Source: Candidatus Tectimicrobiota bacterium (GTDB lineage Bacteria; JACPSX01). Taken from it: a stretch of 7,029 nucleotides of DNA. The DNA lies in contig JACPSX010000077.1 in NCBI GenBank assembly GCA_016193065.1, positions 2,330 to 9,358 of the forward strand. Reading direction: 5' to 3'. Shown in pieces: positions 1 through 6,089 of this stretch. How positions within the stretch are numbered: position 1 is the first letter of the stretch; each line of letters begins with the position of its first letter. The notes beneath the pieces were generated by a model. The model ran no database searches. It was not told where the DNA came from and saw nothing but the letters and a program-made list of their open reading frames with translations. The translations under genes and the position numbers were made by a program.

Positions 1-1
1 C

Positions 2-1483
2 CGGCCGGAAGCCGCGCGCCGGGACTTGAACCGCCTACTGAAGGAATATCCCGAGAGCCCGATCGTCCCGAAAGCTCTTTTCCGGCTGGGGGCGCACGCG
101 CTTGCCACCAAGCCGGCCGCCGGAGGGATCCAGATCCTGGAGGATTTTCTGCGGCGATATCCTTCCGACCCGCTGGCCGCCGAGGCTCTCTACGTGCTGG
201 GACGCCATTATTGGAGAGAAAACCGCCCCGTAGAGGCCCGCAAGTACTTGCTGCCGATTCTCTCATTCCATCCGGGCAGCGCCCGCTTTCCCGAAGCTCA
301 TCTCATCATCGGCAGGACGTATGAGGAGGAAGGATTCGCCGAAAAAGCCCGGCAGATTTACGATCAGTTGCTCGACATCGCTGCCCCCCAGGAAGTGCTC
401 GTCGAAGCCCTGTGGCGCCTGGGCTGGAGCTTCTATCAAAGCAGTCAATTCGCCGAAGCCTACAGCGCCTGGCAACAAGGGGCTTCGTTAACATCCGGTA
501 CGGGGGATGGGGAACGTTTCACTTACTGGCAGGCCCGGACCTCCGAGAAGATGGGAGCTCACGGGCAGGCCCTGACTCTCTTGCGGAACCTTCTGGAAAG
601 GGCGCCCTTCAGTTATTACGGGCATCTGGCCCGCTACCAGTTGGAGCAAAAGGGTGAAACCACGGAGCAACACTGGCCGAAGCCAAGAACGGACCCCGAT
701 CTTCTGCCGCCGCCACTGGATTCCTGGTCACAAAATCCCAGGGTGCGGACGGCCCTCGCGTTCCTGCACCTCGAATTTCTCTCCCAGGCCCGCCGCGAGC
801 TGGACGTTTTGTCCAAGGAACTCCCCGAGGGCTCCGAATCCCGCTACTGGCTGGGCGAATTGTATTCCCGGGGAGGTTATTTTCTGCAGACATTCCAAAA
901 CTTAAGCCGCTATCTCCAGCAAGTCGCCGTTGAAAAGAGAAAGGACCTGCCGCTGGACTTTTGGAAAAAGCTCTATCCGGTGTCTTACAGAAAGCTGGTC
1001 ATGCGTCAAGCTTCCAGCCAACGACTGCCTGTACCCCTTCTTTATGCCATCATCCGTCAGGAAAGTGCGTTTCAACCGAAGGCGGTTTCCCGGGCCGGAG
1101 CCCGGGGACTCATGCAGCTCCTGCCTGGAACTGCTCAAGAGCTCTTGGGCAAGAGTCGCCACATCCAACCCCAAGACCTCTTTGATCCCGGAACAAACAT
1201 CGCGCTGGGCAGCAAGTATCTCGCCAAGTTGATCCAGAGCTACAGCGGCAAGATCCCATTCGTTCTGGCCAGTTACAATGCGGGTGAGCAGGCCCTGAAG
1301 CGTTGGATCCCGCCAGACCAGACGGAGATGGACACATTTATAGAGAGCATCCCGTACTCCGAGACCCGCAACTACGTAAAGAACGTGGTGCGAAATCTCC
1401 TGAACTACGAGCACATTTATTCCTCCCCGGACGGGCGCACGGCGCGGGGGGGAATTTCCCTTGACAAGGTTTGGGGAGAATGA
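2..1483 (+). CDS. Soluble lytic murein transglycosylase (Slt70-type), 5'-truncated by window edge
   Basis: Periplasmic enzyme that cleaves the MurNAc-GlcNAc bond of peptidoglycan, leaving 1,6-anhydroMurNAc ends. The frame is open to the window edge, so the TTG at 26 is not a true start; signal peptide and N-terminus lie outside. Counting residues from position 26: residues 1-155 are TPR-like helical repeats (for example LLKEYPESP, FLRRYPSDP, LLPILSFHPGS), then an alpha-helical linker to about 330, then the SLT domain at about 333-465. The family 1 motifs are intact: RQESAF with catalytic Glu346, the following AxSxAGARGLMQL at 353-365, YNAG at 417-420, and ESIPYSETRNYV at 440-451. The TPR region resembles YbgF/tetratricopeptide outer-membrane proteins, but the C-terminal motifs are decisive. 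The stop TGA at 1481 is followed by a non-coding leader for the next gene, so co-transcription with it is uncertain. Confidence 0.93.
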   Translation, partial: RPEAARRDLNRLLKEYPESPIVPKALFRLGAHALATKPAAGGIQILEDFLRRYPSDPLAAEALYVLGRHYWRENRPVEARKYLLPILSFHPGSARFPEAHLIIGRTYEEEGFAEKARQIYDQLLDIAAPQEVLVEALWRLGWSFYQSSQFAEAYSAWQQGASLTSGTGDGERFTYWQARTSEKMGAHGQALTLLRNLLERAPFSYYGHLARYQLEQKGETTEQHWPKPRTDPDLLPPPLDSWSQNPRVRTALAFLHLEFLSQARRELDVLSKELPEGSESRYWLGELYSRGGYFLQTFQNLSRYLQQVAVEKRKDLPLDFWKKLYPVSYRKLVMRQASSQRLPVPLLYAIIRQESAFQPKAVSRAGARGLMQLLPGTAQELLGKSRHIQPQDLFDPGTNIALGSKYLAKLIQSYSGKIPFVLASYNAGEQALKRWIPPDQTEMDTFIESIPYSETRNYVKNVVRNLLNYEHIYSSPDGRTARGGISLDKVWGE

Positions 1484-1485
1484 TA

Positions 1486-1497
1486 GGTAACGTTACC
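1486..1497. promoter_or_regulatory. 12-base perfect palindrome just after the transglycosylase stop
   Basis: GGTAACGTTACC begins three bases after the stop codon and is a perfect dyad. A partial echo (AGGTAAG) lies at about 1508. It could be an operator for a transcription unit starting in this gap, but no regulator is known and the site has no second full copy in the window. Function is inferred only from symmetry and position. Confidence 0.3.
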
Positions 1498-1594
1498 GTC
1501 GGCATATAGGTAAGGGTTCTCCTTTCTGTGCTCCTCATCTGATGGATCTATAGCCTGCTTCTGGCCCGGGCGAGGGCCTATCGGGAACGCCGCC

Positions 1595-1765
1595 GCAGTG
1601 CCGGCAGAGAAAAGTGAGACTCTGTCAGGACCTGGGGGGTGCCACCAAAAGGATGCACCTGCCGGTAGGAAGGTGAACAGAGAAGCTCAGCGGTTCTAAT
1701 TCAGTTGCCCAAATTCCTGCCGAGGGGAACAAACTGAGACGGTTGGTGAACAGGAGAGGGTCTCA
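1595..1765 (+). promoter_or_regulatory. Candidate structured 5' leader RNA of the diguanylate cyclase gene
   Basis: Non-coding stretch with many complementary arms. P1: CCGGCAG 1601-1607 with CTGCCGG 1659-1665. Inside it are AGAG 1606-1609 with CTCT 1620-1623, and GGTGC 1638-1642 with GCACC 1655-1659. A competing nine-pair stem joins CGGTAGGAA 1663-1671 with TTCCTGCCG 1714-1722 (one G-U pair) and uses the 3' arm of P1. TCAGTT 1701-1706 pairs with AACTGA 1732-1737, whose TGA is also part of TGAGAC 1735-1740, which pairs with GTCTCA 1760-1765. The loop of that last hairpin holds the Shine-Dalgarno AGGAG (1752-1756), and its 3' arm ends directly before ATG 1766. Mutually exclusive stems feeding a hairpin around a ribosome site are typical of a translational switch. 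I do not recognise a known riboswitch class; the GEMM (c-di-GMP-I) core was looked for and not found. Confidence 0.4.
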
Positions 1766-1861
1766 ATGATGGGTGCCCAGAAGGGTTTTCTTTTTTCTGG
1801 GATCGCTCCAGCGCCGAGATCCTCCGGGGAAATCCGCCGTGAAGGCCAGCAAAGTTCGTGA
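1766..1861 (+). CDS. Possible 31-codon leader ORF overlapping the start of the diguanylate cyclase
   Basis: Tandem ATGATG at 1766 is preceded at nine bases by AGGAG (1752-1756), the best ribosome site in this area. It opens a 31-residue frame (MMGAQKGFLFSGIAPAPRSS and so on) that stops with TGA at 1859-1861, past the internal GTG (1839) of the diguanylate cyclase in another frame. It may be a leader peptide coupled to the main gene. Alternatively it is the real N-terminus of the cyclase, separated by a one-base frameshift near the T-run at 1787-1796. No homology is recognised in the peptide. Confidence 0.25.
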   Translation: MMGAQKGFLFSGIAPAPRSSGEIRREGQQSS

Positions 1862-3872
1862 TCTTTGGAAAGCCTGGCAAAATGAACTGGCGGCCCAACT
1901 GGGCCTGGCCTTTCAGGTCTACCCTGTAAGGGGGGGGCAGCGCCAGGAAATCCAGAACCACCTTCCGGTCGTCACCAAGGATCTCCTTGAGCGTGTAGAG
2001 ACCTGCAAACATTGCACCCCCTCGAAACTGACCCAGCAGGTTAGAAAAAACCAGCCTTTCATCTATCGCTGTCCGATTGGCCTGCACCATTGCGCGATTC
2101 CAGTGGCCTCGGAAAAGGAAATCGAAGAGATCTTAGTGGTCGGGGAAGCTCCTCCCGTGGCTTGCGCTCTGGAGGAAGTTGAAAAGTTTAACGAACTCGG
2201 CATGGCCCAAACGACGGCGATGGGAGACAAACTTGAGGAGACCAAGGTCCCGGCCTTGATTCGCCATGTCCTGGACCAGCTCTCTCCGATCCTGTCCCAC
2301 GCCTCCCAGTTCATGAAGAACGCGGAAGGGGAGAGGCTGCGACTCACCACAAGCATCACGACCCTATCCACACTACTGCAAATGGGCAAGAGAACGGCGG
2401 AGATCTCCTCCACAAGCGAGATCGAAGAAATCCTGCTTCATACTCTGGGGGTTCTTTACAATATCCCCCTGGCCAGTCTTCTTACCCTGGATCCAACGGG
2501 TGACCTCTTCACAACAGCAGCCGCCTTTGGCCCTGCGGGCCATCCTGTGCGACTCTATTCCTGCCATCCCGACCAGCTTCTTCTCAGGGAGCTCACGGAA
2601 TCGGAGAGCTTCGTATACTGCGACGAGGTGTACCGGCTCCTGAAGGCCGGATACGGCGAGGGAATTACAACGGCCTACCTCTTTCCTCTCCCGGTCCGGG
2701 GCAAGACGACGAGAGTTGTGCAGATATTTAATTGTCAATTCCCCCCCGAGGAGGTCTCTGCCATCGCGGCGTTTTGCAGGCAGACTGCCGTCTCCCTGGA
2801 GCGGCTCGAGTTGATCGAGGAAGTGCAGGGAAAAACCCGGGATCTGACTCGCCTCCAGGAGCTCACCTCCTCCTCGGGCGATACACTCGAGCTGGAGGAA
2901 CTCCTGCGCTTGGTGCTGGCGACCTGCATGGAAGTTGTGGGAGCCGAGCAGGGCTCCCTGATGCTCCTGGAAGAGGACACCATGGAGCTCTTGATCAAAG
3001 CGGTCAGGGGAATCGACGAAAAAATCATCGAGCGCTTCCGGTTAAAACCCGGGGAAGGGGTGGCGGGTCAGGTCTTCGTCAACGGCACTCCGGTCCTGGT
3101 GACGAATATTGAAACCGACGAGCGCTTCCATCACGTCAACAGGCCGCGCTACAAGACCCCTTCGTTCATGAGCGTTCCCATCCGCTTCCGGAACCGGTCC
3201 CTGGGCGTGATTAACGTGGCCGACAAGCGGGGGGGCCCCCATTTTACCGCCGAGGACCTGCGCTTGCTGTGCTCTTACGGTGCCCAGGCCGGCGTGGCCA
3301 TCGAGCGCTCCATCTACTATGAAAAGTCCAAGGCTCTCAGACAAATCTCGATTACGGATTCCCTCACGAGCCTCTTGAATCGGCGCTACTTTCAGGAACG
3401 CCTCACAGAGGAGATCGACCGGGCCAAGCGCCACCGCCACAAGCTCTCTCTGATCATGCTCGATTTGGATAACTTCAAGGAGTTCAACGACACCCACGGC
3501 CACCTCGCCGGAGATCAGGCATTGCGGGCCACGGCCCAGATCGTGCGCAACAATGTCAGAGCCATCGACGTGGTGGCCCGCTTCGGAGGCGAGGAGTTTT
3601 CGGTTATCTTGCCGGAGACGGCCAAGGAAGAGGCCACCATCATTGCCCACCGGATTCGCCGGGAAATTGAGAAGGGGTTTCTCCTCAAAGGGATCACGCG
3701 GCTCCATCGGCCTCTGACCATGAGCCTTGGACTAGCCACCTTTCCGGAAGACGCGCAAAACCTCACGGCCCTCATCCACAATGCGGACCGGGCCTTGTAC
3801 ACAGCCAAGGCCTTCGGGAAGAACCGCGTCGTCGTCTTCCGGGAAGGCCCCCACACCGATCCAGCTTCTTAA
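1773..3872 (+). CDS. PocR-GAF-GAF-GGDEF diguanylate cyclase
   Basis: Makes cyclic di-GMP from two GTP; cytosolic, with no membrane segment seen. Residues (from GTG 1773): about 25-125 is a PocR-type sensor domain with CxxC at 78-81, the family-typical YRCPIGL at 98-104, and HHC at 105-107. About 210-345 is a divergent GAF-like domain, then a short coiled coil (340-368). About 370-512 is a clear GAF domain (LKPGEGVAGQVF, VPIRFRNRSLGVINVAD). About 525-690 is GGDEF, with DSLTSLLNRRYF at 529-540, DLDNFKEFNDTHGH at 564-577 and the active-site loop GGEEF at 605-609. The product-inhibition site RAID (596-599) sits exactly five residues upstream, so both catalysis and feedback are predicted. The start is uncertain. 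GTG 1773 is the longest option, since an in-frame TGA lies at 1767. GTG 1839 has GGGGA eight bases upstream and gives 677 residues starting at the sensor domain, and looks at least as good. The NtrC-type regulator follows after 81 bases. Confidence 0.92.
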   Translation: MPRRVFFFLGSLQRRDPPGKSAVKASKVRDLWKAWQNELAAQLGLAFQVYPVRGGQRQEIQNHLPVVTKDLLERVETCKHCTPSKLTQQVRKNQPFIYRCPIGLHHCAIPVASEKEIEEILVVGEAPPVACALEEVEKFNELGMAQTTAMGDKLEETKVPALIRHVLDQLSPILSHASQFMKNAEGERLRLTTSITTLSTLLQMGKRTAEISSTSEIEEILLHTLGVLYNIPLASLLTLDPTGDLFTTAAAFGPAGHPVRLYSCHPDQLLLRELTESESFVYCDEVYRLLKAGYGEGITTAYLFPLPVRGKTTRVVQIFNCQFPPEEVSAIAAFCRQTAVSLERLELIEEVQGKTRDLTRLQELTSSSGDTLELEELLRLVLATCMEVVGAEQGSLMLLEEDTMELLIKAVRGIDEKIIERFRLKPGEGVAGQVFVNGTPVLVTNIETDERFHHVNRPRYKTPSFMSVPIRFRNRSLGVINVADKRGGPHFTAEDLRLLCSYGAQAGVAIERSIYYEKSKALRQISITDSLTSLLNRRYFQERLTEEIDRAKRHRHKLSLIMLDLDNFKEFNDTHGHLAGDQALRATAQIVRNNVRAIDVVARFGGEEFSVILPETAKEEATIIAHRIRREIEKGFLLKGITRLHRPLTMSLGLATFPEDAQNLTALIHNADRALYTAKAFGKNRVVVFREGPHTDPAS

Positions 3873-3953
3873 AATCCTGCCGTTTTTCACGCTCCCTATT
3901 TCCTCTCAACCCCCTCGGGGATCCTTACGATAAGAGCGGGGGAGGTTCCGTCT

Positions 3954-5321
3954 GTGAAAATCAAGAATATTCTGCTGGCCAGCGACGATCGCGTTTTAGC
4001 TCAAGGGATTAAGGCAGCCCTGGAGAGCCAGGAGTGGCTCCAGCTCACCCACATCCCCGGTCGTCTCCAGTCGTTGGAAACCCTCGCTGGAGCACGCTTC
4101 GACCTGATCCTTTCAGACCAGATCCTCACCCACGGAGACGGGCGCCCGTTTCTCTCGGAGATCAAGCGGGCCTTCCCCGACGCCTTCGTCGTCTTCATCG
4201 TCGGCCAGTTCTCCATCAGTTGGACCATCAAGGCCATGGAGGAAGGAGCCTGCGATTATCTGACCAAGCCGGTTAAAGAAAAAGAACTGCTATACCTGGT
4301 AACCAAGCTGCTGCGGTCCCGCGAGCAGTTCCAGAGCGCCATTGCCATCGATCCACCCCCGCCGGGCGAACCGGAGGAGATGGACCAGTTGGTGGGAAAC
4401 AGCCCCGAGATATTTGAGATCTTCAAGATCGTAGGGAAAGCGGCCCAGTCCGATGCCACCGTCCTCATCCAGGGGGAGAATGGTACGGGAAAGGAACTCA
4501 TCGCCAAAACCATTCACCGCAACAGCCACCGGAAGGCAAGACCCATGATCACGGTCAACTGCGCCGCCATTCCGGAGACACTTCTGGAAAGCGAGCTCTT
4601 TGGACACGAGAAGGGGGCGTTTACCGGGGCCATCTCCCGCAAGACGGGAAAGTTCGAGCTTTGCCATGGAGGCACCATCTTCCTGGATGAAATTGGGGAC
4701 ATGAGCCTCCTGAACCAGAGCAAGGTTCTGCGCTTCCTCCAGGAAAGAGAGTTTGAACGAGTTGGAGGGAATGAGACGATTCAAGTGGATGTGCGGGTCA
4801 TCGCGTCTTCCAACGAGAGCCTCGTACAGAAAATGAAAGAGAAGAAGTTCCGAGCGGACCTCTTTTATCGCCTGCGGGTCGTCTCCATCTACCTTCCCCC
4901 GTTGCGGGAGCGCAAAGTAGATATTCCCCAGTTGACCAATTATTTCCTGCACAAATACACGAAAAAGTTCAAAAAGAGCTTCCGGGCCATAGACCACGAA
5001 GCCGTCGATCTCCTCAAAAATCACCCCTGGCCCGGAAATGTGCGGGAACTCAGACACGTCCTGGAGCAAGCGGTGCTCATGGGGCAAGGGGAGATCCTCT
5101 CCGCTCAGGACATTTCCCTGGAGCCCGTTCTGCCCCAGCAAACCTCGCTAATCCAGCCCTCACTGGAGCATAACCTGACCCTGGAAGAACTGGAATGGGA
5201 GTACATCCAGGCCATGCTGCAGAAAACCCGGGGAAACAAGGCCAAGGCGGCCCGCCTCCTGGGAATCTCCAAGATGACCCTGTACCGCAAAGAGAGACGC
5301 TGGGGTGCCCTGAGCGCCTGA
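3954..5321 (+). CDS. Sigma-54-dependent response regulator, NtrC family
   Basis: Two-component output protein: phosphorylation should trigger ring assembly and ATP-driven opening of sigma-54 promoter complexes. The GTG start at 3954 has a strong GGGGGAGG site at 3939-3946. Receiver, residues 1-125: acid pair D11/D12, phospho-acceptor D55 (LILSD), Lys106 in TKP. The usual Thr/Ser switch residue position (FIVG, 81-84) carries Val83. AAA+ domain, about 145-385: Walker A GENGTGKE 174-181, GAFTGA sigma-54 contact loop intact at 221-226, Walker B GGTIFLDE 239-246, arginine-finger region FRADLFYRLRV 299-309, and WPGNVRELRH 359-368. A Fis-type helix-turn-helix lies at about 412-451 (NKAKAARLLGISKMTLYRK). 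At 455 residues it is full length for the family. No kinase is adjacent; the upstream c-di-GMP synthase is the likely operon partner. Target genes cannot be read from this sequence, and no sigma-54 promoter (GG and GC ten bases apart in context) was found in the window. Confidence 0.95.
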   Translation: MKIKNILLASDDRVLAQGIKAALESQEWLQLTHIPGRLQSLETLAGARFDLILSDQILTHGDGRPFLSEIKRAFPDAFVVFIVGQFSISWTIKAMEEGACDYLTKPVKEKELLYLVTKLLRSREQFQSAIAIDPPPPGEPEEMDQLVGNSPEIFEIFKIVGKAAQSDATVLIQGENGTGKELIAKTIHRNSHRKARPMITVNCAAIPETLLESELFGHEKGAFTGAISRKTGKFELCHGGTIFLDEIGDMSLLNQSKVLRFLQEREFERVGGNETIQVDVRVIASSNESLVQKMKEKKFRADLFYRLRVVSIYLPPLRERKVDIPQLTNYFLHKYTKKFKKSFRAIDHEAVDLLKNHPWPGNVRELRHVLEQAVLMGQGEILSAQDISLEPVLPQQTSLIQPSLEHNLTLEELEWEYIQAMLQKTRGNKAKAARLLGISKMTLYRKERRWGALSA

Positions 5322-5378
5322 CCCCGCCGCTCTGCGGTATCAATCTGGTCCTTCCGTATCCAGATGAGCCCTTCCTTA

Positions 5379-5421
5379 CCCTCCCCCCTTGCGAGGAAAC
5401 CCCTTTTTTCCCTCCCCCTTG
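5379..5421. repeat. Short direct repeat CCCTCCCCC(C)TTG
   Basis: CCCTCCCCCCTTG at 5379-5391 and CCCTCCCCCTTG at 5410-5421 are near-identical, 31 bases apart, with a T-run (5404-5409) between them. The second copy is also the outer left arm of the inverted-repeat element described separately. The arrangement may reflect slippage or a duplication at the element's edge. Confidence 0.5.
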
Positions 5422-5596
5422 AGAGACTGTGTCGCAATCCACCGTTCGCCCTTCGACCGCGGGTACCCGCGAAGCGGGTGCGGTTTCCGGGTGAGGACGA
5501 ACGGCTAAGTGATTGAATTTCGGGGTTTCCTTGTCCGTTCGTGGTGAGCCTGTCGAACCATGAACGGACTTATGACACAGTCTCTGTGGGGGAGGG
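5410..5596. repeat. Nested inverted-repeat element, about 187 bases, with two internal hairpins
   Basis: Outer arms: CCCTCCCCC 5410-5418 with GGGGGAGGG 5588-5596, then AGAGACTGTGTC 5422-5433 with GACACAGTCTCT 5574-5585 (12 of 12). Inside are two hairpins that both open with CCGTTC. The left one (5442-5504) has CCGTTCG/CGAACGG ends and encloses the 14-base palindrome CGCGGGTACCCGCG (5458-5471) and ACCCGC-GAA-GCGGGT (5465-5479). The right one (5534-5568) is TCCGTTC-G-TGGT pairing with ACCA-T-GAACGGA around an 11-base loop. There is no coding capacity. Terminal inverted repeats plus subterminal palindromes fit a non-autonomous, MITE-like or REP-like dispersed element; a clear target-site duplication was not seen. 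The right-hand motif resembles GTTCGTGGTGAGCCTGTCGA-type repeats that I recall from many bacterial genomes, which is not checked here. Confidence 0.7.
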
Positions 5597-5608
5597 ATGG
5601 GTGGGGGG

Positions 5609-5635
5609 TCAAGTACTCTCCCCTGCGGACGATAG
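5609..5635 (+). promoter_or_regulatory. Candidate sigma-28 (FliA) promoter of the FlgC-like gene
   Basis: TCAAGTAC (5609-5616), 11 bases, then GACGATAG (5628-5635). Against the flagellar sigma-28 consensus TAAAGTTT-N11-GCCGATAA this matches 5 of 8 and 6 of 8 with the exact spacing. Position suits a flagellar gene, although the predicted start of transcription (about 5642) leaves only about 15 bases before the ATG, with the ribosome site at its very beginning. This is a pattern match only. Confidence 0.35.
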
Positions 5636-5656
5636 GTGGATTGAGGAGGGTTTGCC

Positions 5657-6007
5657 ATGAAGATCTCGGGATTCTATTCCGCCCTGTCGGCCATCTCGGC
5701 CTTCGGCAAGAAGTTCAACGTATCGGCCAACAACGTGGCCAACCTCAATACCAACGATTTTAAGCGCAGCCGCGTCACCATGGCGGAGCAAAGACCCGGA
5801 GGAGTTAAGGCGGAAGTGGAAAAAGACAACACCCCGGGAGCCCCCGTGCCCGAGTTTCTGGGAGAAAAAGGGACCGAGCTGTCCAACGTGGAGCTTCAGG
5901 ACGAGGTCGTCGATCAGATCATCGCCCAGCGGGGGATAGAGGCCAATCTCAAAACCGTGAAGACCGCCGACCAGATAACGAAGTCGGTTATCGACATTCT
6001 CGCCTAG
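5657..6007 (+). CDS. Short flagellar basal-body rod protein, FlgC-like
   Basis: Predicted component of the proximal rod of the flagellum, exported through the flagellar type III apparatus. At 116 residues it contains both halves of the rod/hook family signature: the N-terminal rod motif (GFYSALSAISAFGKKFNVSA then NNVANLNTNDFKRSR at 25-39) and the C-terminal motif (SNVELQDEVVDQIIAQRGIE at 76-95, then ANLKTVKTADQI at 96-107). The middle domain is nearly absent, so it is shorter than typical FlgC (roughly 135-150). Similar short rod-type proteins are, from memory, common in deltaproteobacteria. The ATG has an excellent site GAGGAGGG (5643-5650). It stands alone, not next to flgB or fliE, so it may be an accessory rod protein rather than the main FlgC. 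The gene symbol is left open for that reason. Confidence 0.85.
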   Translation: MKISGFYSALSAISAFGKKFNVSANNVANLNTNDFKRSRVTMAEQRPGGVKAEVEKDNTPGAPVPEFLGEKGTELSNVELQDEVVDQIIAQRGIEANLKTVKTADQITKSVIDILA

Positions 6008-6010
6008 CAG

Positions 6011-6057
6011 GATGCTGAAAAAGTCTTTTTCGTGGTTCGACAAGCTTGTCCTGAGCC
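6011..6057. repeat. Palindromic repeat between convergent genes
   Basis: Two dyads lie back to back. GAAAAAG-T-CTTTTTC (6017-6031) is perfect. GGTTC, then the 12-base palindrome GACAAGCTTGTC (6039-6050), then CT and GAGCC, gives a hairpin over 6034-6057. The string TGGTTCGACA (6033-6042) recurs inverted at 5551-5560 inside the larger element, so both may belong to one dispersed family. Lying between the ends of the FlgC-like gene and the minus-strand toxin gene, it could also slow transcription from both sides; the T-run helps that reading but the hairpin next to it is weak. Confidence 0.55.
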
Positions 6058-6089
6058 TACCGCTCTCTGGTTTGCGACCCGGCTCCTTC

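Noticed and set aside
1461-1489. Perfect TTGACA -35 box at the end of the transglycosylase gene
   Set aside because: No acceptable -10 at 16-18 bases (TAGGTA at best matches two of six), so not called as a promoter.
1681-1740. tRNA-like T-loop string GGTTCTAATTC at 1692-1702
   Set aside because: The flanking bases do not pair as a five-base T-stem and no acceptor or anticodon arm fits.
1595-1765. Known riboswitch (GEMM c-di-GMP, TPP, cobalamin) in the leader
   Set aside because: The conserved cores (for example ACGCAAAGCC of GEMM-I) are absent; only generic structure is visible, so it is reported as unclassified.
3042-3707. Minus-strand open frame (221 codons) opposite the GGDEF domain
   Set aside because: Antisense to intact GAF and GGDEF motifs; no family features.
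4290-5141. Long minus-strand open frame (283 codons) opposite the sigma-54 regulator
   Set aside because: It is antisense to a gene with all family motifs intact, and its translation shows no recognisable domain; a shadow of biased codon use.
5322-5409. Intrinsic terminator after the sigma-54 regulator
   Set aside because: CCGC-TCT-GCGG (5327-5337) has only four pairs and no T-run; the T-run at 5404-5409 has only a three-pair hairpin before it.
5410-5596. CRISPR array
   Set aside because: Symmetry is inverted and nested, with no regularly spaced direct repeats.
5077-5658. Minus-strand open frame of 193 codons over the intergenic element
   Set aside because: Runs through palindromic repeats and the 3' end of the regulator; Pro/Gly/Arg-rich low-complexity product, no ribosome site seen.
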